A stretch of DNA of 64,000 bases, from NCBI RefSeq assembly GCF_000819865.1, contig NZ_CDDF01000001.1, positions 407,775 to 471,774 of the forward strand. Direction: 5' to 3'. Both the position numbers and the translations under genes were made by a program. Origin of the DNA: Aeromonas eucrenophila (GTDB lineage: Bacteria; Pseudomonadota; Gammaproteobacteria; Enterobacterales; Aeromonadaceae). The notes below the pieces were generated by a model. That model was given only the letters and a program-made list of their open reading frames with translations. It did not search any database and was not told where the DNA came from. Shown here in pieces: positions 46,501 to 56,414 of this stretch (positions within the stretch are counted from its first letter, which is position 1; each line of letters opens with the position of its first letter).

Positions 46501-49500
46501 CACCCGGTAGGTACTACCGGTTGCCCGCGAGACCTCACCGGCGGCGACAAAGGTGATGTCTTCATAGACGCCCGAACCCGCCACGTTCTCAACCTGCCAG
46601 TAATAGGACACCGCACCGGTAATAGCGCCGGTTGGATTGGTCCCACTCACATTGTCCAGATCGTGCACGGCCCGATCACTGACCCGCAGCAGTTGGCCAG
46701 CAACCGATGTATCGTTACGCACACCGGTGGCAGCATCGAGGATCGCCAGGTGACTCGTCGGGTCGTTGTTCACGGCGGTGCCAAATCCCGATATCGCAAA
46801 GTCTGAGAACTGCAGGCGCTCTATACCGGTCAAGCGATCAACGCCATCACGCCCAGCCACCGAATCAGTCACGATAATGGTATCGCCATCTTGAACAACG
46901 TCGTATTCCCCCGCAGTACCAGAGAACAGCGCAGTGTCATAGCGATCATTACCGGTCAGGATCTCCCGCACTATGACCAGTTGGCCCGGGTTGTAAGTAC
47001 CGTTCAACATCGACTGTACCATCGGCTCCATGCTGTCGAAGGAAGCGATTTCCTCACCAGTACCATTCGCGTTCTGCCGTACGCTGATGCGTACGTTCAG
47101 CCACTTGTCACCATCGATGATGTCGTCTCCACCACGACCCTCGATGAGGTCGCTGCCGCTCCCACCAAGAATAATGTTGCCGCCATCAAAGAAGGTCGCC
47201 CCTGCTGGTAGCAGGTCTGCCAAACCATTGATCAGGCTGATGTTGGTCAGCACGCTGCCCTGTGCCCCTGCAGTGGGAAGCGTCGTGGCATTTTCGTTGT
47301 CGCCGCGCAAGAAGTCTCCATGCGACGATCCCGACAGACCTTCCATGATGTCGAACCGCACTAATGCCGAAGCACCTGACCCCGGCATCGGCGGCACATC
47401 GAAGAAGCGGTCGCTGTAATCGATGGTCACGCCTTGAGTGAGATCCTTGAAGGTCGCCCAGTCATAGCCCGAACCACCGATATAGCGGTCACCGAAACCA
47501 AGGCTGCCGACCATGATGTCGTCGCCACCCTCGCCGTTGAACTTGTCGTTCTCGTTGCCACCGATGAACACATCGTTACCGATCACCGGATCGTTGCCGA
47601 GCGGGTCGAAGTTGTCGCCTGGTGCGCCGTCTGAAGTCCCTTTCTCGATCCAGTCGTCACCTTCGTTGCCCATGTCCTGTTCGTTGGCCTTGCTGCCCAG
47701 GATGAAGTCATTACCCTGGCCGCCAATGGCTTCGGAAGCATCCTCACCGGTGATGATGAAGTCATTGCCAAAACCACCAATGATCAGGTTGACGCCGTTG
47801 CCTCCGTGCAACACATCGTTGCCGTCGCCACCTTGGATATTATCGTCACCACCCATGTCGGTGATGATGTCGTCACCCGCCCCACCGCGCAGCTGGTCGT
47901 TGCCGTAACCGCCTTCGATGCGATCGTTGCCACCATCCCCCCACACTGTGTCATCCCCCTCACTGGCAATGAGAATATCGGCACCATTGGTACCGCCCAA
48001 CACAATGTGCTGGTCGCCGGCGTAGCGGATGTAGTTGGTGTCCGTCCCGGCGGTCAGTGGGTTGTCGCGAAAGACCACCTGCTCGCCGTTTGGACCCAGC
48101 GGATCGGCGTTACCCAAGCCATCGTTGAACTGCTTGGTGCTGTCCACTTCCAGATAGAGTCCAGGGTCGGAGAACACCAGACCCGGCAAGTGCGTGGCCG
48201 AGCTGTTGGCCATGATCAACTTGGCAAACGAGTTGCTTTCCAGTTCGGCATTCATCGACAGACCGGAAGTCCGCTCCAGATAATAGAAGCGGTCGCCGTC
48301 CTGCAGTTTTTCCAGCTGGTTTTCGAACACAAAGTTGAAGGTGGAGCCGAGCATGCCGCCAAACGGATTTTTCTCTTCGGCCAGACCACCGATCCACAGA
48401 TCGATGTCGTCGACCCCCGTGACGGTCACACCATTGGGCAAACTGGCGTAGTCACCGGTGCCGTTGAGGAATGCGAGGCGATCGGCGGGAGTCGCGGTGA
48501 ACACACGTTCAGTAAGGGTCCCTCCATTGATCACCGCACTACCACCCACGGTCAGAGCCAAGGCAACGGCGCGTTTTTCCTCCAGGGTATCGACATCAGC
48601 TGCCTGCAATGCGGCGTGTATGCCATAGGCCGCAATGAAGTTGATCAGCGATGCAGGGTGCTTGAGATGCTGTACCAAATCGGCCCAGCTAGTGTACGGC
48701 TTGAGCTGGGTGTCACCGGTTTGGCTGTAGATCTCACGACGCACCGCATTGAACGAGGGGATCCCCACGTCGCGGCCGCGAGCAATGTTGATCGCCGGCA
48801 GATCCAGTGGCAGGCCGAGCAAGTTATTGCGCAATGCCTCGGTGACGAACTCATCGATTTCGTTGCCAGCTTGGCGAGTGGCCCCACGGATAATCGCACT
48901 GGTCGCATCCTCTGGGTTATCGCCACTGGCCACGTAGGCCAGCGGGTTGAGGAAGGCTGCGATGAGGCCAAGTTGCTGATCAGGAGCTGCACTGTTCGGA
49001 TCGTTGACCACATTGAAATCAATGTCGTAGCGATCGACAGTCTCGGTCAGCATGGAGTGGCCAAACCGATACACGGTGTGGGCAAACTCGGCGACGATAG
49101 AAGGGTCGAGGTTGACGTCATAGACCTGAGTCGGCGCAAAGAACAGATCGACGTTGGGCTGGATAGTCCGTGCAAACTCTTCAAATACCAGGTGCTGGTA
49201 CTGCATCTCGGTACCGAACTTGGCAGCCTGGAACAAGCGCTCTCCATCCCACTGCAAAGTGGCAGCATTGGCCAGAGCCTCGCTCACCGAGCCGACGTCG
49301 ACCAACAACCATTCGTTGATGAAGTCCAAGTCATTCGAGTCGAGCACAGTGTCTTTGGTCTGCGCGACCAGACGGTTGTGCTCGGAGTGAAAGATCGCAT
49401 GCACCGTGGTCAGACCGATATTCTCATTAACCCGGCCGTCACCCGCAATGTAATGCGCATCCAGCAGTTCGTTGTCGTAGGCCAGATTGTTGCCTTGCGG

Positions 49501-52500
49501 CCCCACTGGCACGGCATTTCCGGTAGCCGTATCGCCATCAGGAGCAAGATCGTCAGCCGTGTTGGCGACACCGTCTGCACCAAGACCCGGCGTGAACACC
49601 ACTTCCGCATTGTGTGCTATGTCGTTGAGGAAGGCATGACCGGTGCGTACCGCGTTGGTCAGACTGATCGGACTGGCTGGATTGCCTTCGACTTCTGTCG
49701 TGATGTCGTCGGCCGTTCCTGCGAGTCCGTCCGCACCATTTCCAGTGCGGATGACCACCATCGGGAAACCATTTGGTCCCTTGATGAAGTTACCGTAGGC
49801 GTCGGTTGCCAGCAGCGGCACGTTTCCGACATCGGCATCGGTCAAGTTGATCCCGAGCATTTCACGAGCCTGCGCTTTAACCACCGCCCAGGTTGCCATA
49901 CCACCGATTTCGACACCCAGCGTGCCATTGGCGTTGATCTCGTGATTGGTGATCAACCGACCGGTCGCATGTGGGTCACCGTCAGGGCCGATTTTGTACT
50001 CACGCAAAAACACCTGATGTGACGGATGCGAACTGTAAGTCTGGTTTTGGTCCACGAACGGCGTGGTCGTGTTGGTGTGTTCGTGAATGTCGTCGGCCGT
50101 GCCAAGCAGCCCATCCTGTCCCGGCAGGTTAGTCGCACGGGTCAGCACCATGAAGTTGGTATTGCCGCCCACCACATATAACGGATCGTCCGGTTGCAGC
50201 GGAATATATACCGTCCCTGAGCCGCCCTTGGTGACCAGATCCAGACCATGATCGAAGAACTGCCCGAAGAACGTCATCAAGGAGTTGAATGGTGCAGACA
50301 ATCCTGCATCAGGTGCTGTGTTCTCAAACAGGAACACATCGCGGTCATCGGCAGTCCCGAACTGACCATCCATGCCTGGGCTGGCCACTATGCGCACACC
50401 ATCCTTGAGCACGTCATCGTTACCCGTCCCCACGATGCCAAAGTTCAGCACACCGTCTGCACCCGGGTCGTAAGCTGCGGTATAAGCCGCTGGATTGTTC
50501 GATGTCTGATCAACGATCAGATTGCTGATGGTGCGCGGTTCGGAGTCAAACACGGGGCCGCTGTTTTGCGCATACGAGGACCCTGGAATGGCTGGCGAGC
50601 CAGGACCAAAGAAACCGGCAGGTGCACCTTGCGCCTGATTGAACACCGGATCGGTCAGCCGCGGGAAGACATTATCGGCAGCACCAAACTCGGTGTTATC
50701 GGTGCCGTTGAGATTCATCAGGTTATTACCGCTACCATCCACATGGCGCAGCCCGAGAGGCGCACGAATATTCGGGATCAGCGACAGAATATCCTGACCA
50801 GCCGCCTCAGCTTCGGCAATCTTGATCTGAGCGAGAATGAAGTTGAGGTCGGAGCGAACCATGTTCAGGCCCTCTCCACCCGCTGTGGCATCGACCACCG
50901 GTATCGGCGCAGTCGGTACGACTGTCGCACCGGCAACGACGGCAGTGGTTGGCTCGGAGAACAGCATCTCAGTCGTGCCATGTGCATCCTGATAGATCGC
51001 CTTGACCCGCAGCGACAAGCCAAGGAGATCCGGAGAGACTTTAAACGTGGTGCCGTCGGCACTTTGGAACGCCAAGTCACCGGCTGGCAGCAGAATGATA
51101 TCCTCAAACACCCCGCTACCTGGAGTGGCCTCGAACTGCCAGTAGTAGGACACCGACGAGGTGACCGCCCCGGTCGGATTACCTGGATTGCCCGGAGTCA
51201 CCGCTACTACGTTGTCAACATCGAGCACACCTAGCATCGACACTGTCAGGGTATCACCCACTCTGAGCGCCCCACCGTTTCGATCAATGACGGTCGGTGA
51301 GCCGTTCGGTTGTGCGTTCCCGGCCGCCAGCACCCGCTGGCCATCAGCAAACTGCAAACGCTCGATATGCAGCAAGGTATCGGTACCTTCATTGCCAACG
51401 TTGTCGGTCACCGTCCAAACATCATCCGTCGCATCGTTGGCAGTGCCTGCGCCACGAGTCTGCGTCACCGTGTAATTAGTTTGCACGCCGGAATAAATCG
51501 CTGTGTCATACGCAGCCCCACCTGTCGAGGTGCCGGGCAGGATTTCCCGCACCGCCTTGAGTTGACCTGGGTTGTAAGTGCCATTGATCATCGCCGGGAT
51601 CATGTCGGTCATGCTGTCGAAGCTGGCGATTTCAGGGCCGGTATGATTAACGTCACCAGGTGCGTAAACGGCGATCCTGACGTTGATCCATTTGTCACCG
51701 TCGATCAGATCATCGCCGCCGCGCCCCTCAATCAGGTCGCTGCCATTACCGCCAAGAATGATGTTCCCGGTGGCAAAACCGGTCGTCGGCAAGCCTGCCT
51801 CAGTCAGGAACTCCATGAGCCCCCGGATCAACGCCACATTGGTCAACGCACTACCGGTGGCCCCACCGTGGTTGACGATAGTGGCCGCATCGACATCATC
51901 ACCTTTGAGTACATCGCCAAACCGCGAACCAGACAAACCTTCCACCTCGGCGAAGCGGTCAAGAATCGAGGCCGGCGAGGCCCCGACGGGATTGAACACC
52001 CCGGCATTTTGATTTGGCGCGTTGCCGTGTGGCTGGGCCAGCGCAGCCAACGACAAATCGACGGTGACACCGACGTTGTCGTTCTTGTAGGTCACCCAGT
52101 CGAAGCCGGACATGCCATCCATTTTGTCCTGGGCATCGCTACCAACAAAGATGTCGTCCCCCCCCTCTCCTATCATTTCGTCGAAACCACCACCGCCGAC
52201 AAAGATATCGTTGCCAATCACGTCGTCAGTCAGTAAGGGAGCAGCATTGTCACCAGGCGCACCATCCTGGGTGCCATGTTCGATCCAGTCATCGCCTTCG
52301 TTGCCGGTCGGTGGCAGGTTGGTCTTGGCGCCGAGGATGAAGTCATCCCCCCTGCCGCCAAAGGTGGTAGTGATGTCTTCGGTGGTAATAATAAAGTCCT
52401 GCCCATCGCCGCCGAGGATCAGGTTACCGGCGCCGCCGACCAACATGCTGCCGGCAATGATGACGTCGTTACCTGCATTGCCTTCGAGGCGATTATCTCC

Positions 52501-55242
52501 GAAAGAGTCTGTGATGATGTCATCACCGTCCCCCCCCAGTACGGCATCGTTCCCGGCACCGCCCTCGAGACGGTCATTGCCAGCGTCGCCGTACACTGTG
52601 TCGTCGCCGTCACCTGAGATGATGGTGTCATTGCCAGCGGTACCGCCCAGGACCATATGGTCTTCCCCGGTGTACTGCAGGTAGTTGTTATCTGGACCGC
52701 CGGTATTGGGGTTGTCGCGGATCACCAACGGTACGATTTCAACGCCGTTGATCATGATGCCACCCGTCGGATCGGCGCGACCATCCGCCCCCAAACCCGT
52801 AAACTGCTTGCTCTGATCGACTTCAAGAGTAAAGGTCGGTGTCAGGAACACTGTATTCGACAAATGGGTGACGTTACTGTTGAGCATGATCAACTTGGCG
52901 AAAGAGTTGTTCTCCAACTCGGTGCCGAAGTTCATGCCCGCAGTGCGTGACAGATAGTAGAAGCGGTCGCCATTTTGCAACGCCTCCATCTGGGTTTCGA
53001 ACACGAAGTTGAAGGTCGACCCCAGCATGCCACCAAATGGCATTTTCTCCTCTGCCAAGCCACCAACCCAGAAGTCTATGTCGTCCACCCCTGTGGTAGT
53101 GACACCATTGACCATCGCATAGTCGCCGGTGCTATTGAGGAAGTCCAAGCGGTCAGCTGGTGACCCCGCCCCCCCCAATACCAGCGCCAGGGCTGCCGCA
53201 CGCTTGTCTGCCAACGTGGTTGCGGCCGTGATAGTGTCGTGTATCCCATAGGCTGCAATGAAATTGATCAGTGATTCGGGGTGCTTGAGGCTGTCCATCA
53301 GGTCTACCCAGCTGATGTACGGCTTGAGCTGGCTATCCCCGGTTGAGGCATAGAATTCCCGGCGAGCCTCGTTCAGCGTGGGGATGCCGGTGTCGCGACC
53401 ACGTGCCAAGTTCAATGCTGGCAAGTCAAGCGGCAAACCGAGCAGATTGTTACGCAATGCTTCGGTGACAAACTCGTCGATCTCGTTGCCCAGCTGGCGG
53501 GTGGCACCGCGAATGATCGCTCCAGCCGCTTCGTCCGGTGATGAACCACTGCCCGAGAACGCCAACGGGTTGAGGAAGGCAGCGATCAGGCCAAGTTGCG
53601 AGTCTGCATTAGCCGGGTCGGTAAGGAGCGGATTGAAGTCTGGGTCGAAGCGATCGACTGTTTCGGTCAACATTGAGTGGCCGAAGCGGTACACCACGTG
53701 GGCGAACTCGGCGAGGATGGCCGGGTTGATTGAGGTGTCATATCCGTTGGGGGCAAGGAATTCGTCGATCTGCGGCTGCACTGTCCGCCCGAACTCTTCG
53801 AACACCAGGTGCTGGTATTGCATCTCGGTGCCAAACTTGGCGGCCTGGAATAACCGTTCGCCGTCCCACACCAACCCTGCGATTTGGGCGGGTGTAGTTG
53901 GGAAGCTGCCCACGTCATCCACCAGCCACTCATTGAGGAAGGCCAGATTGCCGGAGGCAAGGAGGGTGTCCTTGGTTTGCTCGATCAGGCGGTTATGCTC
54001 GGAGTGAAACACCTGGTGCACGGCGGTCAGGCCGATGTTCTCATTCACCCGCCCGTCACCGGCAATGTAGTGGGCGTTGAGCAGTTCGTTGTCATAGGTG
54101 CCAGCAGCCAATGGGCCAGTGTTTACTACATTGTCGCCATCGGCTGCCAGGCCTGCTGTGGGCGCAGCATTATGGGCAATATCATCGAGGAAGGCATGGC
54201 CGGTATGTACGGAGTTGGCCAGGCTGACCGGTGTACTGAGGCTGCCTTCGACAACAGAGCCATCGGTCATCATCACTTGCGGGAAGCCGTTGGCCCCCTT
54301 CAGGAAGTTACCGTATGCGTCGGTCGCCAGCAGTGGGACGTTGAACACATCTTGATCTGTCAGGTGGATACCGAGAATATGCTCGGCCTGTGCCTTAACC
54401 ACAGCCCAAGTGGCCATACCACCAATTTCGGCACCCAGCGTTCCATCTGCATTGATAACGTGATTGGTGATCAACCTGCCAGTCGCCACAGGCTCACCCG
54501 CCGCATTAAGGACATACTCGCGCAGAAACACCTGGTGCGAGGGGTGTGAACTATAGGTCTGGCTTTGGTCTACAAACGGCGAGGTGGTGTTGGTCTGCCC
54601 ATCATCGGCAGTGCCAATTTCACCGTCCGCACCCGCGGTGCGCACCGCCCGCGACAGAACCATGAAGTTGGTTGGGCTACCCTGCACGAACAGAGGATCA
54701 TCCGGCTGCAGTTGAATAAATACTGTCTCAGTGTTGCTCTTGGTGACTAAGTCGAGGCCGTGATCGAAGAACTGGCCGAAGAAGGTCATCCATTGATTGA
54801 AACCTGCCGTCAGACCAACATCCGCCGATACGTTAGGGATGAAGAACACTGGCTTGTCGTCAGCGGTACCAAAAACGCCATCCAGCCCCGGGCTAAGCAC
54901 TGACGCAGCACCGCCATTCGCCGCCACCGCAGCCGGGTTGTTAGCGGTCTGATCAACGATCAGGTTGCTGATAATCCGTGGTTGCGGGTCAACCACATTC
55001 CCTGCTGCGTCGTAGCCCGCTAGAAATGAGGGATCTAGCAAGTGCTGGAAATCATTATCCGCAGCGCCAAATTCACTTTGTCCGGCGACCAAGTTGTTGT
55101 AGCTGCCATCAACGGTACGCAGACCGAATGGCACCTGGCTGTTGGGTAGCAAATCGCTGAGTTCAGCGCCGTCGGCATGCGCTTCTGCAATAAGGATTTG
55201 CTGGAGGATGAATTCCAGATCCGACATATTGAAGTTGGCCAT
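43576..55242 (-). CDS. Giant RTX exoprotein with two animal-type haem peroxidase domains
   Basis: About 3,888 aa, roughly 0.4 MDa, no signal peptide. Residues ~5-860 form haem peroxidase domain 1: GQFFDHG near 160 (distal Gln, Asp, His), GDGRVNEN near 395 (catalytic Arg/Glu) and YRFGHSML near 520 (proximal His). Ca2+-binding GGxGxDxxx repeats follow (~860-1010), then a linker with an SYYWQ Ig-like module. From ~1460 the whole arrangement repeats: peroxidase 2 (~1664, ~1935, ~2060), repeats (~2410-2580) and SYxWQ modules. The C-terminal ~740 residues are RTX repeats with 82-residue units, ending TATDFLLS, a type I secretion tail. ATG 55242 fits AAGGGA better than 55248. Similar layouts occur in MopA-type Mn(II)-oxidising peroxidases. 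Confidence 0.88.
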   Translation of the reverse strand: MANFNMSDLEFILQQILIAEAHADGAELSDLLPNSQVPFGLRTVDGSYNNLVAGQSEFGAADNDFQHLLDPSFLAGYDAAGNVVDPQPRIISNLIVDQTANNPAAVAANGGAASVLSPGLDGVFGTADDKPVFFIPNVSADVGLTAGFNQWMTFFGQFFDHGLDLVTKSNTETVFIQLQPDDPLFVQGSPTNFMVLSRAVRTAGADGEIGTADDGQTNTTSPFVDQSQTYSSHPSHQVFLREYVLNAAGEPVATGRLITNHVINADGTLGAEIGGMATWAVVKAQAEHILGIHLTDQDVFNVPLLATDAYGNFLKGANGFPQVMMTDGSVVEGSLSTPVSLANSVHTGHAFLDDIAHNAAPTAGLAADGDNVVNTGPLAAGTYDNELLNAHYIAGDGRVNENIGLTAVHQVFHSEHNRLIEQTKDTLLASGNLAFLNEWLVDDVGSFPTTPAQIAGLVWDGERLFQAAKFGTEMQYQHLVFEEFGRTVQPQIDEFLAPNGYDTSINPAILAEFAHVVYRFGHSMLTETVDRFDPDFNPLLTDPANADSQLGLIAAFLNPLAFSGSGSSPDEAAGAIIRGATRQLGNEIDEFVTEALRNNLLGLPLDLPALNLARGRDTGIPTLNEARREFYASTGDSQLKPYISWVDLMDSLKHPESLINFIAAYGIHDTITAATTLADKRAAALALVLGGAGSPADRLDFLNSTGDYAMVNGVTTTGVDDIDFWVGGLAEEKMPFGGMLGSTFNFVFETQMEALQNGDRFYYLSRTAGMNFGTELENNSFAKLIMLNSNVTHLSNTVFLTPTFTLEVDQSKQFTGLGADGRADPTGGIMINGVEIVPLVIRDNPNTGGPDNNYLQYTGEDHMVLGGTAGNDTIISGDGDDTVYGDAGNDRLEGGAGNDAVLGGDGDDIITDSFGDNRLEGNAGNDVIIAGSMLVGGAGNLILGGDGQDFIITTEDITTTFGGRGDDFILGAKTNLPPTGNEGDDWIEHGTQDGAPGDNAAPLLTDDVIGNDIFVGGGGFDEMIGEGGDDIFVGSDAQDKMDGMSGFDWVTYKNDNVGVTVDLSLAALAQPHGNAPNQNAGVFNPVGASPASILDRFAEVEGLSGSRFGDVLKGDDVDAATIVNHGGATGSALTNVALIRGLMEFLTEAGLPTTGFATGNIILGGNGSDLIEGRGGDDLIDGDKWINVRIAVYAPGDVNHTGPEIASFDSMTDMIPAMINGTYNPGQLKAVREILPGTSTGGAAYDTAIYSGVQTNYTVTQTRGAGTANDATDDVWTVTDNVGNEGTDTLLHIERLQFADGQRVLAAGNAQPNGSPTVIDRNGGALRVGDTLTVSMLGVLDVDNVVAVTPGNPGNPTGAVTSSVSYYWQFEATPGSGVFEDIILLPAGDLAFQSADGTTFKVSPDLLGLSLRVKAIYQDAHGTTEMLFSEPTTAVVAGATVVPTAPIPVVDATAGGEGLNMVRSDLNFILAQIKIAEAEAAGQDILSLIPNIRAPLGLRHVDGSGNNLMNLNGTDNTEFGAADNVFPRLTDPVFNQAQGAPAGFFGPGSPAIPGSSYAQNSGPVFDSEPRTISNLIVDQTSNNPAAYTAAYDPGADGVLNFGIVGTGNDDVLKDGVRIVASPGMDGQFGTADDRDVFLFENTAPDAGLSAPFNSLMTFFGQFFDHGLDLVTKGGSGTVYIPLQPDDPLYVVGGNTNFMVLTRATNLPGQDGLLGTADDIHEHTNTTTPFVDQNQTYSSHPSHQVFLREYKIGPDGDPHATGRLITNHEINANGTLGVEIGGMATWAVVKAQAREMLGINLTDADVGNVPLLATDAYGNFIKGPNGFPMVVIRTGNGADGLAGTADDITTEVEGNPASPISLTNAVRTGHAFLNDIAHNAEVVFTPGLGADGVANTADDLAPDGDTATGNAVPVGPQGNNLAYDNELLDAHYIAGDGRVNENIGLTTVHAIFHSEHNRLVAQTKDTVLDSNDLDFINEWLLVDVGSVSEALANAATLQWDGERLFQAAKFGTEMQYQHLVFEEFARTIQPNVDLFFAPTQVYDVNLDPSIVAEFAHTVYRFGHSMLTETVDRYDIDFNVVNDPNSAAPDQQLGLIAAFLNPLAYVASGDNPEDATSAIIRGATRQAGNEIDEFVTEALRNNLLGLPLDLPAINIARGRDVGIPSFNAVRREIYSQTGDTQLKPYTSWADLVQHLKHPASLINFIAAYGIHAALQAADVDTLEEKRAVALALTVGGSAVINGGTLTERVFTATPADRLAFLNGTGDYASLPNGVTVTGVDDIDLWIGGLAEEKNPFGGMLGSTFNFVFENQLEKLQDGDRFYYLERTSGLSMNAELESNSFAKLIMANSSATHLPGLVFSDPGLYLEVDSTKQFNDGLGNADPLGPNGEQVVFRDNPLTAGTDTNYIRYAGDQHIVLGGTNGADILIASEGDDTVWGDGGNDRIEGGYGNDQLRGGAGDDIITDMGGDDNIQGGDGNDVLHGGNGVNLIIGGFGNDFIITGEDASEAIGGQGNDFILGSKANEQDMGNEGDDWIEKGTSDGAPGDNFDPLGNDPVIGNDVFIGGNENDKFNGEGGDDIMVGSLGFGDRYIGGSGYDWATFKDLTQGVTIDYSDRFFDVPPMPGSGASALVRFDIMEGLSGSSHGDFLRGDNENATTLPTAGAQGSVLTNISLINGLADLLPAGATFFDGGNIILGGSGSDLIEGRGGDDIIDGDKWLNVRISVRQNANGTGEEIASFDSMEPMVQSMLNGTYNPGQLVIVREILTGNDRYDTALFSGTAGEYDVVQDGDTIIVTDSVAGRDGVDRLTGIERLQFSDFAISGFGTAVNNDPTSHLAILDAATGVRNDTSVAGQLLRVSDRAVHDLDNVSGTNPTGAITGAVSYYWQVENVAGSGVYEDITFVAAGEVSRATGSTYRVADDVAGLNIRVRAVYQDTKGTLEIVDSAANTAPLGAIITGVAEQNQLLTLDPANIIELDGLSNALASNGFSYQWQADSGDGFANIVGATTSSLALSQANVDQLIRVIVSYVDDFGVAETVESDLVGPVANVNDLPTGILRISDTTPALGQQLVALPADIADVDGLGTFSFQWQQGIGSTFTDIDGATAETFTTGLAQAGLQLRVVVSYIDGFGAQETVISAATVAVSGVVLTGTDAPNILTGTAGNDVLIGLGGNDVLNGLAGIDQLFGGAGDDILDGGLGADLMDGGAGNDTFVVDNAGDSVTEALGDGTDLVRTSLASYTLAANVENLTYTGLGSFSGTGNALANTITGGIGNDVLNGGDGDDTLNGGLGTDVMNGGTGNDTYVVDVATDVVVEGVNSGTDTVRTSLASYVLGANVENLTYTGLGNFSGTGNTLANIITGGAGNDVLNGGAGADRLVGNAGNDTYVVDVATDVVVEGVNGGTDTVQTGLASYVLGANVENLTYTGLGSFSGTGNALANIITGGAGNDVLNGGAGTDRLVGNAGNDTYVVDVATDVVVEGLNGGTDTVQAGLASYVLGANVENLTYTGLGNFSGTGNTLANIITGGSGNDVLNGGVGADRLVGNVGNDTYVVDVAADVVVEGVNGGTDTVQTSLASYVLGANVENLTRTGAGNFSGTGNALANIITGGAGNDVLNGGAGADRLVGNAGNDTYIVDAATDVVVEGVNGGIDTVQTGLASYVLGANVENLTRTGSGNFSGTGNALANIITGGAGNDVLNGGAGADRLVGNAGNDTYVVDVATDVVVEGVNGGTDTVRTSLASYVLGANVENLTYTGLGNFNGTGNTLANSITGGAGNDVLNGGAGNDILNGGAGNDTVTGGAGNDTMDASSGNDIFLFAAGFGTDRITGFDVNAAGGQDRINIAALNITAATFASRVTIIDAGADTLLNFGGADSIRLVGVADATTVTATDFLLS
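43920..45560 (-). repeat. Tandem 246-bp coding repeats in the RTX C-terminal part
   Basis: The same DNA block recurs at 44005, 44251, 44497, 44743, 44989 and 45235 with an exact 246-base step, then once more after 273 bases. Each unit encodes 82 residues of the type YVLGANVENLTYTG...SGTGN...GGAGNDVLNGG...NDTYVVD. Copies are nearly identical, so copy number may vary or be mis-assembled. Confidence 0.92.
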
Positions 55243-56044
55243 TTTCATTTCCCTTGATCTATCTGGGGGAAGGAAAGGAACAACAAAATATCCTGCCCGC
55301 ACCCCATCAGGCGCTGACTTCCGCAGCGTGTTGGTTCAGCCTTTTGGCAATAGCAGATACGAGATTGATGAAGCCGTTAGCCCGTATCGACGCCTGGAGC
55401 TCGCACAATGAGTCACTCACTGGACAATTCAGGCAGAACTAATCAGATCTCAGGGGGACCATGGAGGCAAGAAATAAAAGCAACCGTTCTAAATAGCTTC
55501 ACCTCTATGCAAAATATAAAAATGATCGACATATCCTACTCCATCAAAAATATCGTCTTTCATTGCCAACATAATGATTGGCTCCAGCTGGAGCGATATT
55601 TTCATAGTTTCAAAGTTCTATAACACGCAAATCTTTCAATACTCAAACAAGCCTACACAAAATTATAAAGTCACATATATTGACAACCGAGAGTTAACCG
55701 TTCAACGAGTAATGGTAAAATTACATTTTTTTCAAAAAATGAAAATACAGAAAGAGATAACCAAGTGAGTATGTTTTTATTTTCAGTCTAGAGCCTATTT
55801 TATACACACTAACTACAGTGTAATACACAGATGCCTTTTGTCACTTGACAGGAGTATTTTTAAAAAAATATACTACTACAGTATCAGTGCAATCGGTCTA
55901 CACCGTTTAAATTATTGGTAACGACTGATGCCACTTACCTTAAGTCACACCAAAAGAAACCAAGAAAGCCTCTAACTACTCATTTACAGAAACACTTATA
56001 AATAGTTTAGCCGTATTATATCCTTATCTATCATTAATTAATGG

Positions 56045-56140
56045 CAATGCCTTCCTATCAAATACCGGTAATACTTTCACCTCAGCAAGCACTAATACTT
56101 TAATATCAGGCAGAGATAATGCACTCATATTGACTACAGC
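56045..56140 (-). repeat. 24-bp direct repeats, array A (upstream of RTX gene)
   Basis: Four contiguous units start at 56045, 56069, 56093 and 56117. The first 16 bases follow TAATRCTTTMAYATYA; the last 8 vary. A weaker fifth unit begins at 56141. The same motif recurs upstream of the exporter operon (63747-63867). On the - strand the repeats would encode an 8-residue pattern with Ile/Val-Lys-Ala/Val-Leu. Confidence 0.8.
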
Positions 56141-56400
56141 AATGGTGCGCAAATACGAATAACATAACTTCTCAACAACAATTGAATTTTCATTGTGATA
56201 TATCATGAAGACAGCTGATATTCCTTAATTTTATTAATTAACATCTGTACCAATCATTGACTTCCTATCTTATAAGGAGAGCGATCTGCCGAGAGGCTCC
56301 ACCTGCGTCGCCTTATCACTGGTAGGGCCGCCGGGAAAGACGATTCAACCACTCCCTCCTGTAGGCGTAGCGCGCGAGCTATCAATCGGGACTGTCACTT

Positions 56401-56414
56401 GACAACTGGTTGTC
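56401..56414. repeat. Inverted repeat near the middle of the RTX/LuxR intergenic region
   Basis: GACAAC-TG-GTTGTC lies beside TTGACA (56399-56404) and TATAAA (56417), but the spacing is too short for a normal promoter. It may be an operator. Confidence 0.4.

Noticed and set aside
47806..50022. A 738-codon + strand frame inside the RTX gene.
   Set aside because: It is antisense to the second RTX block and peroxidase domain, and has no motif or start signal.
56281..56400. A GC-richer island that might be a cyclic di-GMP riboswitch.
   Set aside because: It has loosely similar words (GGTAGGGCCGCCGGG) but the conserved GEMM core and order are not found on either strand.
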